From the NCBI GenBank assembly GCA_949126835.1, contig OX421498.1, positions 32,865,299-32,929,298 on the forward strand: 64,000 bases of DNA, read 5' to 3'. This stretch comes from Anisus vortex (lineage: Eukaryota; Mollusca; Gastropoda; Planorbidae). The notes beneath the pieces were generated by a model, which was given only the letters and a program-made list of their open reading frames with translations, ran no database searches and was not told the DNA's origin. This document shows positions 26,701 to 34,612 of the stretch, piece by piece. Made by a program: the position numbers and the translations under genes. Positions within the stretch are counted from its first letter, which is position 1. Every line of letters begins with the position of its first letter.

Positions 26701-28005
26701 CTGTTCCAATGCGTTACATTAGAAAAAAAGCACTGGTGAAATGTAAACTAAGCTGTTGAGAAAGATTTACTTTCTCTCTAAATAAGATGTAGATATTGAC
26801 TGACATTAGAAAAACATTTTTTTTTAAAGTTGATTGGTTTCTAAATGTCTTTGGTTTTTTTTTCACAGATCATACTGCACCAAGATTTTTACTCCCACAG
26901 TGGGACAGACACCAATGGTGGCACTTCTGAAACCTACCTTCAGGAGAAAGATGACTTGAACCATACACAAAATTCTGTCAGTGACATTGAGGAAGATGAC
27001 AGGTGTCGGGTAGAGTTTTCTAGGAAAATGTCTTCTTCAATGTCTGCCACCTCCCACCCCAACAGCCATTGTAAAGGAGATGTAGGCTGCCTGAAGGTCA
27101 AGGAAAATGTAAATTGCCAGGATTTCATGACACCTGCCGCCAGTGATGGCGCACAAGACGTACAGTCGCCAGGAGAAGGTTTGCTAGAAGACAGTGATCC
27201 CAACCACACGGGACAGAGGGGATGCCCTCACGTGGTTGACTTGCCCAAAACATCCAGCAGTGACTCATGTATCTCTCAGGAGCTCAATCCAGAGGACAAA
27301 TCAGCTGCGCACTCTTCTGAGTCAAACCACATGAGTGACAGCGGCAATGGTGAAGAGATCTCCACAGACTCTCTCTCCAGCACTGAGCACCTGCACAGTC
27401 CCATCAGGCATCAGCAGTATGACTCTATGCCATCTGGCGATGATGCGAAGCCTGGAGAGTACAACCGGCACAAGCATTGTGAAAATGACTGCCCAGCCGT
27501 AAAATCCACTGATAGCAACCACATCTCTGTAAATAAGCTGGTCGCCGTCTGCGGTGGTGACAGCGATACAAAATGTGGATCATGTCACCATGACCCGAAA
27601 AAAGATCAAGTTGGGGTATCAGATCAGGTGGAAACCAAAAAGGCAACAGAGATGTGCAATCACGCTCCCACAGCGGGCACACAAGTCAAAAACAAGTCAA
27701 CTGCAACCCAGAAAAAGAAGCACTCGAGAAAGCACTGCCATCGGCACCTTAAATCCCATTCGGCCGCAAATCCTCCCCGAGATAAAAGAGTCGGTACTGA
27801 AGCTTCAAAGACTCCAAAAAAGGTTTGTCTCACTGGGCAGGTAAAAACAATTGGCATGGTCGTTGAGAACTGTGAGATCACTGCTGAGCCTCTCATCGTC
27901 TCTGAATCAAGCTGCAACGTTGTCACAAGGAATAATATAAATCACTCTACTTTGCCTGAAATTAAAGTTTCAAGCGATGATGTAGATTGCCAAATATCTA
28001 TCTAA
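5132..28005 (+). CDS. LGR: Type B leucine-rich-repeat GPCR (LGR4/5/6 / insect LGR2-rickets group), 26 exons, 5' end outside window
   Basis: Joining 26 exons with GT/AG borders and matching phases gives about 1394 residues plus a stop; the signal peptide and first LRRs are missing upstream. Order: about 17 LRRs (5132-16533), a Cys cap with YAYHCC at the end of the LRR block, a hinge ending CRPMPGPFMPC, seven helices (20809-24078) with ERF in place of DRY and NPFLY in helix 7, then a tail of about 525 residues ending in ISI. Known family role: type B LGRs bind secreted ligands (R-spondins in vertebrates, bursicon in insects) at the plasma membrane. The number of LRRs and IREIHPEAF point to type B. 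The loop after helix 3 ([16 protein letters not shown]) resembles invertebrate and glycoprotein-hormone receptors more than vertebrate LGR4-6, so a bursicon-receptor-like role is my inference. No LDLa module (type C) is seen. Confidence 0.92.
6129..6600. repeat. GATA/TAGA tetranucleotide array
   Basis: Imperfect TAGA repeats throughout with a clean (GATA)n core at about 6469-6550 and AGAC variants at 6430-6470. Confidence 0.95.
7041..7320. repeat. 140-bp tandem duplication
   Basis: Two copies of a segment starting TAAAAAAAAAAGTATTATG and containing TTTTTAGTGTTGCTTTTCAC, at 7041 and 7181. They differ at only a few positions, so recent. Confidence 0.9.
8138..8209 (+). CDS. LGR: LGR exon: LRR
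   Basis: 72 nt between TTTACAG and GTAAGT. Encodes [15 protein letters not shown]...LQIL, one LRR in the same phase 2 frame as the preceding exon. Confidence 0.9.
8284..8530 (+). mobile_element. SINE family A, near full length
   Basis: tRNA-like head with B-box GGTTCGAATCC, then GGTGAAGGCTAGGATTTGTT, GGTACCTGACTTAAGTTGG, GGCGGCTGGGCATTGTGC and the tail GCTTCACCGGCC. Sits in the LGR intron between two LRR exons. Confidence 0.85.
9056..9127 (+). CDS. LGR: LGR exon: LRR
   Basis: 72 nt between CTTCTAG and GTAAGT. Encodes [15 protein letters not shown]...LQQL, one LRR with an NLT glycosylation site. Confidence 0.9.
9128..11031. other. LGR intron without recognised features
   Basis: Holds a poly-C run at about 9807-9820 and a more GC-rich patch at 9660-10160 that I cannot assign. 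The open frame running into the exon at 11032 is intron read-through. Confidence 0.6.
11032..11175 (+). CDS. LGR: LGR exon: two fused LRRs
   Basis: 144 nt between ACCAG and GTGAGT, twice the usual unit. It reads [10 protein letters not shown]...LKEL then [10 protein letters not shown]...LQAL. The position where other repeats have an intron (after GAGCT) is uninterrupted coding sequence. The donor lies only 17 nt from a 0.9-kb GT-rich tract. Confidence 0.9.
11193..12084. repeat. 0.9-kb GT-rich compound microsatellite
   Basis: (GT)n broken regularly by TTTG and by TAGCTG; the plus strand is almost purely G and T. Long open frames on both strands (Cys/Val and His/Thr) are artefacts. It begins 17 nt after an LGR splice donor. 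Confidence 0.98.
12389..12460 (+). CDS. LGR: LGR exon: LRR
   Basis: 72 nt. The acceptor must be TTGAAG (not the following AG), because only this keeps the frame open: [15 protein letters not shown]...KLIV. Ends before GTAAGT; the final codon is split AT|A. Confidence 0.88.
12461..13132. other. LGR intron, nothing recognised
   Basis: AT-rich intron; I see no repeat, RNA or coding signal in it. Confidence 0.6.
13133..13204 (+). CDS. LGR: LGR exon: LRR
   Basis: 72 nt between TTTTTAG and GTAAGT. Encodes [15 protein letters not shown]...LKFL, a canonical LRR. Confidence 0.9.
13319..13416. repeat. 49-bp tandem duplication
   Basis: Two adjacent copies starting TTACATTCATGTTAAACATA at 13320 and 13369, just upstream of the acceptor at 13430. 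Confidence 0.9.
13431..13499 (+). CDS. LGR: LGR exon: LRR (23 residues)
   Basis: 69 nt between ATTTCAG and GTGAGT. Encodes [15 protein letters not shown]...LEEL with an NIS site. It is one residue shorter than the usual repeat but keeps phase 2. Confidence 0.88.
13624..13767 (+). CDS. LGR: LGR exon: two fused LRRs
   Basis: 144 nt between GAACAG and GTAAGT. Encodes [15 protein letters not shown]... followed by [15 protein letters not shown]...LQEL, a second double-repeat exon. Confidence 0.9.
14090..14230 (+). CDS. LGR: LGR exon: LRR pair with FPNLTGT signature
   Basis: 141 nt between TCTAAAG and GTAAGT. Encodes [17 protein letters not shown] and then [15 protein letters not shown]. The FP-x-L-x-GT plus AxIRxxP block corresponds to the conserved central repeats of type B LGRs. 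Two NLT sites are present. Confidence 0.9.
14231..15255. other. LGR intron containing an old SINE
   Basis: The open frame continuing from the exon is read-through. A degraded SINE A copy lies at 14575-14815; the rest is AT-rich. Confidence 0.6.
14575..14815 (+). mobile_element. SINE family A, strongly diverged
   Basis: Recognisable in order: GGAGTCTACTCAGTTCTATT, a degraded GTACC block, TGTTTGGGCACTATGCTGTT and CACACAATCCC. Many substitutions mark an old insertion. Confidence 0.6.
15256..15321 (+). CDS. LGR: LGR exon: LRR (22 residues)
   Basis: 66 nt between TTTCAG and GTAAGT. Encodes [19 protein letters not shown]..., matching the short repeat NxIEExP...C.KL of LGR4-6. Confidence 0.9.
15512..15655 (+). 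CDS. LGR: LGR exon: two fused LRRs
   Basis: 144 nt between ATTTCAG and GTAAGT. Encodes [15 protein letters not shown]... then [15 protein letters not shown]...LEYL, the third double-repeat exon. Confidence 0.9.
15894..15965 (+). CDS. LGR: LGR exon: LRR with IREIHPEAF
   Basis: 72 nt between GTGTAG and GTGAGT. Encodes [15 protein letters not shown]...LKDL. The IRxIHPEAF string is nearly invariant in the same repeat of type B LGRs. Confidence 0.92.
16350..16533 (+). CDS. LGR: LGR exon: last LRR and cysteine cap
   Basis: 184 nt between TTTCTAG and GTAATG. Encodes [15 protein letters not shown]..., then [13 protein letters not shown] and AYAYHCCDF, the C-terminal LRR cap with its paired cysteines. 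It shifts the phase from 2 to 0, as expected where the repeats end. Confidence 0.92.
16534..18041. other. LGR intron, nothing recognised
   Basis: 1.5 kb of AT-rich intron between the Cys cap and the hinge; no repeat family, RNA or exon identified. Confidence 0.55.
18042..18159 (+). CDS. LGR: LGR exon: hinge part 1
   Basis: 118 nt between CTTACAG and GTGAGT, in frame after the Cys cap. Encodes [20 protein letters not shown]..., with no recognisable domain. Hinge regions diverge fast, so support is by phase and splice sites. Confidence 0.75.
18358..18468 (+). CDS. LGR: LGR exon: hinge part 2
   Basis: 111 nt between TAGTCAG and GTAAGT, phases 1 to 1. Encodes an acidic stretch beginning [18 protein letters not shown]. 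The acceptor TAGTCAG was chosen over the TAG four bases earlier because it yields an acidic hinge-like frame. Confidence 0.65.
18872..18916 (+). CDS. LGR: LGR exon: hinge part 3 (45 nt)
   Basis: 45 nt between TTTATAG and GTGAGA. Encodes [16 protein letters not shown]; both phases fit the neighbouring exons. Small, so moderate confidence; it could be skipped without breaking the frame. Confidence 0.6.
19529..19880. repeat. 28-bp minisatellite, about 12 copies
   Basis: Unit TGACATTTATCTGTCTTTAA plus TGTATCTA. Variants are A/T in TTTAATG/TTTATTG and GACATT/GGCATT. Confidence 0.96.
20120..20165. repeat. (AAT)n with TATAGCGC flank
   Basis: AAT repeats followed by ATTTGTATAGCGC. A similar AAT tract followed by TTATATAGCGC is at 33608-33650, so this is probably a dispersed element rather than a chance microsatellite. 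Confidence 0.6.
20345..20509 (+). CDS. LGR: LGR exon: hinge part 4, ends CRPMPG
   Basis: 165 nt between CTTTCAG and GTCATT. Acidic hinge ([18 protein letters not shown]) followed by [10 protein letters not shown], the conserved cysteine/proline motif just before helix 1 in LGRs. Confidence 0.85.
20809..21036 (+). CDS. LGR: LGR exon: helices 1 and 2
   Basis: 228 nt between TCTGCAG and GTAACA. Starts [10 protein letters not shown], completing the hinge motif. Helix 1 has LALLGNGVV, the family's GN, and helix 2 has [16 protein letters not shown], with the LADFxMGxY string typical of glycoprotein-hormone-type receptors. Confidence 0.95.
21308..21487 (+). CDS. LGR: LGR exon: helix 3 and ERF motif
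   Basis: 180 nt between TTTCAG and GTCAGT. Carries the extracellular disulfide Cys (SASCLVAG), helix 3 [17 protein letters not shown], then [13 protein letters not shown] in the second intracellular loop. This loop is closer to invertebrate LGR2 and type A receptors than to vertebrate LGR4-6. Confidence 0.95.
21887..22012 (+). CDS. LGR: LGR exon: helix 4 and second extracellular loop
   Basis: 126 nt between CTTTCAG and GTAAGT. Helix 4 [17 protein letters not shown], then [11 protein letters not shown], with the Cys that pairs with helix 3 and the conserved CLPF. Confidence 0.95.
22238..22402 (+). mobile_element. SINE family B
   Basis: tRNA-like head CTGGTCCTGCGGTTAGTTCA, B-box-like GGTTCTATCCC, then TGGAGTTTTGGGCCTAGTGG and ATAATCTTCTATCTAGAAG. 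Inverted copies are at 25.7, 51.5 and 56.3 kb. Confidence 0.85.
22430..22535 (+). mobile_element. SINE family A, tail fragment
   Basis: ATTGGGCTATGCTCCTGCC, CAATCCCCTTGCATGCCATG and CTTCTCTAGCCCATTAGACC follow the family A consensus, directly after a family B copy. Confidence 0.6.
22709..22861 (+). CDS. LGR: LGR exon: helix 5 to start of helix 6
   Basis: 153 nt between TGGCAG and GTATTA. Helix 5 [20 protein letters not shown], third intracellular loop [15 protein letters not shown]. The AKRMAxLxFTDF junction is typical of this receptor class. Confidence 0.95.
23143..23225 (+). CDS. LGR: LGR exon: helix 6
   Basis: 83 nt between TTCTTAG and GTAAGA. Encodes [18 protein letters not shown], the CWAP helix 6 motif, and extracellular loop 3. 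The minus-strand reading across it is a shadow. Confidence 0.93.
23226..23937. other. LGR intron, nothing recognised
   Basis: AT- and pyrimidine-rich intron between the helix 6 and helix 7 exons; no repeat family seen. Confidence 0.6.
23938..24078 (+). CDS. LGR: LGR exon: helix 7 and proximal tail
   Basis: 141 nt between CTTCTCAG and GTAAAA. Helix 7 with [19 protein letters not shown] (NPxxY), then a Cys pair region VLLCRR that could be palmitoylated, as in related receptors. Confidence 0.95.
24150..24370 (+). mobile_element. SINE family A, full length
   Basis: Head AGGCACAGTGGCCTAGTG, B-box GGGTTCAAATCC, body GGGTACCTGACAGTAGTTA, GGCGGCTGGGCGTTGTG and TTGGCCACACATCCCCTTG. In the intron after the helix 7 exon. 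Confidence 0.85.
24527..24673 (+). CDS. LGR: LGR exon: cytoplasmic tail part 1
   Basis: 147 nt, phase 0 on both sides. Encodes [19 protein letters not shown] and a Ser/Asn/Gly-rich segment. No known domain. The exon is divisible by three, so alternative use would not break the frame. Confidence 0.82.
24895..25140 (+). mobile_element. SINE family A, full length, diverged
   Basis: Head GAGACCCAGTGGTCTAGCGG, weak B-box GGTTCAAAACC, then GGGTACCTGATATTAGTTGG and GGCGGCTGGGCCTTGTC. Second copy within 0.6 kb of the previous one. Confidence 0.82.
25209..25436 (+). CDS. LGR: LGR exon: cytoplasmic tail part 2
   Basis: 228 nt, phase 0 on both sides, between CTGCAG and GTGAGT. Has an Asn run (ANNNNK), a Ser-rich stretch, an acidic DDDDVED cluster and [13 protein letters not shown], a C-x2-C motif. 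The minus-strand reading across it is a shadow. Confidence 0.82.
25676..25850 (-). mobile_element. SINE family B
   Basis: Inverted copy: AGAAGATTATTACGTCC, GGCCCAAAACTCCTGCAGG, GGGATAGAACC and CTAACCGCTGGATCATC (tRNA-like head at the right end). Confidence 0.85.
26141..26280. repeat. 70-bp tandem duplication
   Basis: Two copies sharing ATAAGGTTTAAAATAAGTTA at 70-nt spacing. Confidence 0.88.
26869..28005 (+). CDS. LGR: LGR terminal exon: long His/Ser/Cys-rich tail
   Basis: 1137 nt from a TTTTCACAG acceptor to TAA, encoding 378 residues. Hydrophilic, Ser/His/Asp/Lys-rich and probably disordered, with scattered C-x2-C and His clusters ([11 protein letters not shown]) and a basic patch [14 protein letters not shown]. 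The last residues ISI fit a class II PDZ ligand (hydrophobic-x-hydrophobic). Codon-level openness over 1.1 kb in an AT-rich genome, plus the phase match, supports true coding. Vertebrate LGR4-6 tails are only about 100-150 residues in all. Confidence 0.85.
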   Translation: MILHQDFYSHSGTDTNGGTSETYLQEKDDLNHTQNSVSDIEEDDRCRVEFSRKMSSSMSATSHPNSHCKGDVGCLKVKENVNCQDFMTPAASDGAQDVQSPGEGLLEDSDPNHTGQRGCPHVVDLPKTSSSDSCISQELNPEDKSAAHSSESNHMSDSGNGEEISTDSLSSTEHLHSPIRHQQYDSMPSGDDAKPGEYNRHKHCENDCPAVKSTDSNHISVNKLVAVCGGDSDTKCGSCHHDPKKDQVGVSDQVETKKATEMCNHAPTAGTQVKNKSTATQKKKHSRKHCHRHLKSHSAANPPRDKRVGTEASKTPKKVCLTGQVKTIGMVVENCEITAEPLIVSESSCNVVTRNNINHSTLPEIKVSSDDVDCQISI

Positions 28006-28259
28006 TCATAAGAACAAAATTCCACAATGGTTTCACAGAATTTCCCACACATTGTTTTTATGAAAAATGTGAACATGAACGTATATAATGATCACAAGTT
28101 TTCCCAGTCTGTTGAGCTACAGATAAAACTATATTGTGTTTAAAGAAAAGAACACAAGATTTTTTTTACATTGTTTCTGTGTTATTGAAATAATGGTGAA
28201 TTTTGTTGCTTTTTGTTGTTTTCTTGTTGTTTAAACTGTCTGGGGACTTTATAGCCTAC

Positions 28260-28894
28260 ATTAAACTATCAATCTCCCTATACTGTATTTTAATTCAAAA
28301 CATATTTATTGTATGTGCTTGTATGACTGTTTACTAATGCTCCAGTATTTTCCTTAAAAAAAAGACTGGGTAAATATATCTAAGACTTTTTTTCAAGAAC
28401 TGCAACCTTAGTCTAGTTTGATGGATTGATCATGGGTTATCCAATCCATGGTACAGTACAAGCTCCAAGGTAGATAATCATTTCAAAAGGAGCCTTTCAG
28501 CTAGTTTACTGGAGAGAAGATTTTAGCTAAGGCAAATGCTTATGGCAGCAAAAGTATTCTTTCCAACTTCAGTCCATTAATCAATGTAAATCAGTCTCAG
28601 CTGATTCTTAGCGGCCATGGTGGTCGCTGCCCGCAATGTTTTAGCCAATGATTTGACTGTTACCAAATAATGTTAATTTTCAAACATTAAAATAGGCAAA
28701 CATTTTACCAAAATGTTAAATATTACCTTTGCAATAATTCATGACCACAAAAAAAAAAATTCCCTTTATAGTTTTTTTTATATAATGAAATAGCGAGTAA
28801 AGTAATAGGTTCTTTCTATAGCTAAGCATGCTAATATGTTTATAACATGGATAAACGAGTCATACAAGTGACCACCCTCACCATCTTTAATAAA
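28260..28894 (+). promoter_or_regulatory. Candidate polyadenylation signals of the LGR gene
   Basis: ATTAAA at 28260-28265 and AATAAA at 28889-28894 are plausible signals 255 and 884 nt after the stop. The 3'UTR boundary cannot be fixed from sequence alone. Confidence 0.3.
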
Positions 28895-29362
28895 ACTATT
28901 TAACTAAAACTTTATAATCCAGCATGCTAAAAGTTTGTGTAGTCCGCACATCTTATGGCTTATGCTTTAGTTGACAACTAATGAAGGTCTTAACTTTAAC
29001 CGTTAACCATGAATTTTCACAATTATTTCACATAGAACAATTTCATTGGGAAATAAATGTGCTATAAATGTGTTTTTTTAATTTGATCATTATAAATTAT
29101 TTAACCCCCCCATTTATGATTTTGAATGAACCTTAAAATTAATAATGCATGAATTTATGTACTGAAAAAAATGTTTCACAATATGCTTACAACCTTTTGT
29201 TGGGCATGAAGACAGATTTTTTACTGCTGCTTTTGTAGTGACAAATTAATGGTGATTAATTGTTATTTTTTGCAATATTAATTATTACCAAACTGTGTAT
29301 GAGTTTCCCGTAGGACTATAGAAACATCTTTTTTAAAACACAATTAGATCAATATTGGTCTC

Positions 29363-30006
29363 AATTTGGACCAATTTAAATCTTGACAAAATATTCCACT
29401 TTTTAAATTTTGACAAAATAGGCATATCTCCCTATTATTTAAATCTTGACAAAATAGGCATATCTCCCTATTATTTAAATCTTGACAAAATATCTCCCTA
29501 TTATTATTTAAATCTTGACAAAATATCTCCCTATTATTAAAATCTTGACAAAATAGGCCTATCACCCTATTATTTAAATCTTGACAAAATAGGCCTATCA
29601 CCCTATTATTTAAATCTTGACAAAATAGGCCTATCACCCTATTATTTAAATCTTGACAAAATAGGCCTATCACCCTATTATTTAAATCTTGACAAAATAG
29701 GCCTATCACCCTATTATTTAAATCTTGACAAAATATCTCCCTATTATTTAAATTTTGATAAAATATCTCCCTATTATTTAAATCTTGACAAATTATATCC
29801 CTATAATTTAAGTCTTGACAAAATATCTCCCTATTATTTAAATCCTGACAAAATATCTCCCTATTATTTAAATCTTGACAAAATATCTCCCTATTATTTA
29901 AATCTTGACAAAATATCTCCCTATTATTTAAATCTTGACAAAATATCTCCCTATTATTTAAATTTTGATAAAATATCTCCATATTATTTAAATCTTGACA
30001 AAATAA
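29363..30006. repeat. Minisatellite with 30-bp and 36-bp units, about 20 copies
   Basis: Base unit CTTGACAAAATATCTCCCTA plus TTATTTAAAT. A central block of about five units (29545-29720) has the longer form with AGGCCTATCACCC. The minus-strand 212-residue frame (repeating NREIFCQDLN) is an artefact. Confidence 0.96.
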
Positions 30007-30843
30007 CCTCTAATATTTCAATCTATAGGCTACCATTATATATATCTATTATCTATTTACCAATGAGAAAACTAGCCAAATTTGGGTCTAATGGTAATGT
30101 ACTGCTTGTGAAATGCAGTTTTAGAATGAATTCATTTGACACAGGAAGAGTTTGTTAGCAATGTTCATTTGTATGCATTTTTGCTTAATATATATTTGTT
30201 ATCCATTCAACAGACATTTCTTACTAGATGTACCGGTACATGTTGTATTTTGTTTTACACATGGAACACACATGTAAGATTTTTTTCTTCTATAAATATA
30301 TTTTTTTCCTGAGTTTAAGTGGTTTGCCTCAATGAGCCATCTTGTGTATAAAAAAAAGTGTATGTAAATTATAAGATTGGAAAAAGTATTCTGAATAGTG
30401 GGACTAACTCCCTATGAACTGGGCTTATATTTGAAGTGTTTACTAGATCTCTTGTAAGAGTTCAAGAGATTCGGAGATTCCCCTTAAAATCTAAAAACTT
30501 TTCTGGATACTTCCTTTTTAACTTTTTGAAAAAAAAATTCTGTACTCTCTAACAGCATATTTTTTTTTGTATCCAGCTGGCTGGTAATATTTAGTGAAAG
30601 TGTATTTTTAAATGTTCGTTTTCCATGTGTAAAACATTAATACTGGAGCTAAATTTATTATATTTATACAATTATTACTTTCACTGAAAGAAAATGTCCC
30701 TGGTAACTGATAAAGAAAGATCATTGGGCTGTGTTGATATCATGTTTACTTTTAATGTAAAAAGATCTTTAGATAGTCAAAAGGACTGGTGAAGCATTGT
30801 TTACCACTGTCTATATTCTATGGGGTTGCATTGGAAGCCGCTT

Positions 30844-31180
30844 TTACATTTCCTAATAAATGTCAGGCGCCTATCAGAGCTGGGGTTGACTAAGGGCCCC
30901 CCTTTAGACCACTGGACTATAATCATGCATGTTTCAACCTGTGACCTTTGTAATGACAAACCAAGGCACTGTGATCTTTATCTCCCACATGACAATGATG
31001 GACAAACATGATCCTAATACACAATACTGTTTTAAACATAAGGATGGTCATGAATGGAGAAAGAAAAATCTTTAACCAGCAACAAATCTTAACCACTTTT
31101 ATTTTACCAGGATTAGAACCCGCTACCATCCTACTGGCTTTTCAAAGCGCTGCAGCTTGACCACTGTGTCCCATTCATCA
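30844..31180 (-). mobile_element. SINE family A, two separated pieces
   Basis: GTCAGGCGCCTATCAGAGCT at 30862 matches the inverted body, and ACCAGGATTAGAACCCGC at 31108 the inverted B-box head. About 220 nt of unrelated sequence separates them. Confidence 0.45.
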
Positions 31181-32146
31181 TTGACCTATTCAATCTTTTT
31201 CGGTTATTACATGAATTAAAAGTTGCTTAAGATGTTATTACAATTACACTTAAGATGTTAAGATGATTGAAATTAAAAAAATATTTTTGTATTAAATCAC
31301 AAATTATAAAGTCTTTAAGAAAGTATTAACTAATCTAATAACATACTCATGATACTTGGACAAATTTACCCACAATATTTTCCTACATTGATTTATCAGC
31401 TGTCATAATAAGTAATTTTTTTTTTAAATCCACATAAAGCTGGGCTTGATTAAAGATTTTTTTTTTGCTATAGTCAGAAGTGTTTAGTTTTCTGCTCTTC
31501 CTGTTAAAACAAAAAATTTAATAACAAAACAATATTACACAATACAAAGAAAATTAAGTTGGGAATAACTAAACTATAAAAATTTGATTGCTGAAACTTG
31601 GCAGGTGAACAGTCGCAGACCAAATTAATTTTCTGACCAAAAACAGGATAGCACACATCCATATATATTCTACAAGAAACTTATATTTTACACATTTTCT
31701 ATACAAAATATAAACCAAAAATAAAACTCAGAACTATTCCATTATTTTTGTTTTATTTTATCTAGCTTTATAGTTCAAGGTAATTAAATGCAAATGAAAA
31801 AAATAATGTGAATGAAATAATAAATACATGGAGCTGAACCACAAAGCCTTCATTACTTATTGGGGCTTATTGTACTAAATAAAAATGCACATTTGCAAAT
31901 CAATAAATTTTCTTTAAAAATTAAATTTCATAATTCTATCCTCACAAACATGTGGTCATTGAAATATTGAACAAAATCATTTTGATTTCTTTAAACAAAA
32001 AAACACACAGCCTCTGACCTCACAGAAGAACATGGGTTATATTCATATATATATATATATATAATATATATACAATGTAAATTAGTTTTGGTAAACTGAC
32101 TTAGCATGGAGCATATGTATAGACGCAACAACTAGTAAGTTTATAA

Positions 32147-32457
32147 CCAATGATAATTAATGCAACAGCCATTGATTATTAATGCAACAGCCATTGATTA
32201 TAATTAATGCAACAGCCATTGATAATTAATGCACCAGCCATTGATAATTAATGCACCAGCCATTGATAATTAATGCAACAGACATTGATAATTAATGCAC
32301 CAGCCATTGATAATTAATTCAACAGCCATTGATAATTAATGCAACAGCCATTGATAATTAATGCAACAGCCATTGATAATTAATGCAACAGCCATTGATA
32401 ATTAATGCAACAGCCATTGATAATTAATGCAACAGCCATTGATAATTAATGCAACAG
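32147..32457. repeat. 22-bp minisatellite, about 14 copies
   Basis: Unit ATTGATAATTAATGCAACAG plus CC, with CACCAG variants. Confidence 0.96.
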
Positions 32458-33605
32458 CTGCTGGCTGAACTTCCAGAAAGATTTCAATTTACAATTCAGT
32501 ACATACAAATATTTTTTAGGGTAATATTTTTCTTTTATGCAATAACAACAAATAACATAATAAGCAGGTGAAAATAAAAATTATAAATCTTACAATTTAG
32601 TTATCGGAACCCCTAAATTTTTTGTTTGTTATTAATAGGCATTCATTTGTTAGCACTCTAGGAAAATAATTATTTACATGCATGCAACAGAAGAGATACA
32701 TTTACATAGGACATAAATTGTGTTCAATATAAAACCCCTGACAAGGCCAACAACAGTGAGCAGTGTATATCTTTCTCATTGATTCATTGAACAAAGTCTG
32801 TCACATGATCATGTTGTTCAACCAATTAGAATATTTACCAAAGCATATGTAATTAATTTCCCATTCATTTAAATGAAATGCAGTAAAACTTTGGTCAACT
32901 ATTGAAAACTGTGAAATGGGTGGGTCAGGCTTGTTGTTTATGCCTGTTACTGTTATGAAAACAAAAATTTTATTGATAAACTTAGTACTTGGATTTATAA
33001 ATATGTTTGTCAAGATCCGCAACATGGAAGCAATAATGAGAAATGCTGGCAGACAGAATGGAAGGAAACACAAATTGATATCAAGAGACCACAGTGGAAA
33101 AAAAGTGTAGTGGAAATATAAAAATAGGGATGGAAGTCAAGTGAAACAGCAATGGATCGAGGGGCCAAGTTCGGCTGTATTATTATTACATTCAACATTT
33201 AGAGGTACAACACCACTCAGGTTGTCTTTGTTGTCATGGTGATAACACAGAGAAATAATAGCCTAGTCCCAGACAGTTAATGATAAATTATATTTATGAC
33301 ACTAGCCTGTACAATATTTACATAAACAAAACTGGTTTGAATTCACATTGATGATTTCTGTTGAATTCACATTGATGAATTTGGGGTGTTGTGTTTAAGT
33401 AATCTCCGCCATATTAATTCATCATCTTATTTTATCTTGACTTATTGCTTATAAAAATTTCTATGAATAAAAAAAGGACTGTAACATAGACAAGACAATA
33501 TAATTTCTCAAAGCACTGAGCAAGTACCAAACTGTTTTACCCAACAAAAACTAAACCAGTCCAACGGCTTTACTATCCTATCTAGAGTACTTTTAGGGTT
33601 TGACT

Positions 33606-33655
33606 AAATAATAATAATAATAATAATAACGGTGCTTATATAGCGCATATCCCGT
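33606..33655. repeat. (AAT)n with TATAGCGC flank
   Basis: AATAATAAT tract followed by GGTGCTTATATAGCGCATAT; related to the element at 20.1 kb. Confidence 0.6.
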
Positions 33656-34459
33656 TGGTGACAGTTCTATGGTATTGTAAATACCAAACATCTTAATACA
33701 AAAAATAATAATTTAATACATTCAATATAGTTTCTTTGTTCTTTTTTTAACAAAAAAAGCAAGAATATAAAAACATGTCAAAACATTGCCCTGGATTTGC
33801 ATGAATTATTTGTTTACAGCACCTGAAATAAATGTGGCCTTCAAAATAAAAGTGTCTTTAAAAAAAATTTTTAATGGCAATTAAAAAAAGATGTCTATTC
33901 AACACACTAAAAACAGACAATGGAAATGTTCCCCGACACCAGTTCCCCACATTTTTAATTTGTGTGTGTATTATATTGCAATTATGAGAATATATAGCCA
34001 ATGGTCTCATGCAAACACTTGAGCACAATTTGAAGAAGTTCTAGAGGTAAAGTTGAGATGCCCAATCCACCTAGCTTGCCTCTCAGGGCATTGATGACTT
34101 CACAGAAAATTTGATGACACTATCAGAACATTAGTAACATCCTGAGAAAATGGATGACATCCAAGAAATAGCTTTTGAATCTGAGTAGATGTTCACCCGA
34201 TTTTGATTCATATTTACTCTAAAAATGAGCCAGTTCCTAACGAGAGTGTATAAATAAAGGCAAAAGTTATTTTTAACTATAGAGATCATCAAAAAGGTTG
34301 AAACAATGAGCATCAAGCTCACTACCCATACATCCATAGTTAGAGAATTCACAGATACCATAAATTCCTTTGGACATCAACAGATTGAATCCAGTTAGTC
34401 CAGCAATAGCATGACGTGCTGCATACCACTTTGATAAAGTGGTGTACATCATCAGAAAA

Positions 34460-34592
34460 TAATGCCGCATTGACTGCTCATCATAAATAAAACACCACAT
34501 CGACTGCACATCATCGAATGTAATTCCAAGTTGACTGCACATCAGCAAAAATAATTCCAAGTTGACTGCACATCATCAAATATAATTCCAAA
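34460..34592 (-). repeat. Short tandem repeat in the probable TIF1 3'UTR
   Basis: Plus-strand GACTGCACATCATC and AATTCCAAGTT recur every 31-33 nt, about four imperfect copies, ending 20 nt from the stop codon. Confidence 0.75.
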
Positions 34593-34612
34593 GTGAGTAG
34601 TGCCCTAAGCTT

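Larger units (their letters stand above)
28006..34612. other. Region between the convergent LGR and TIF1 genes
   Basis: Includes both 3'UTRs of unknown length, two minisatellites, SINE A remnants and an AAT tract. Open frames here are short or repeat-derived; I see no third gene. Confidence 0.7.

Noticed and set aside
26940..27926. Four minus-strand and one alternative plus-strand open frames over the LGR terminal exon
   Set aside because: Shadows of the long plus-strand coding exon, with no splice or family support.
29344..29982. 212-residue minus-strand protein made of NREIFCQDLN repeats
   Set aside because: Artefact of a 30-bp (multiple of three) minisatellite; interrupted units change the motif without selection.
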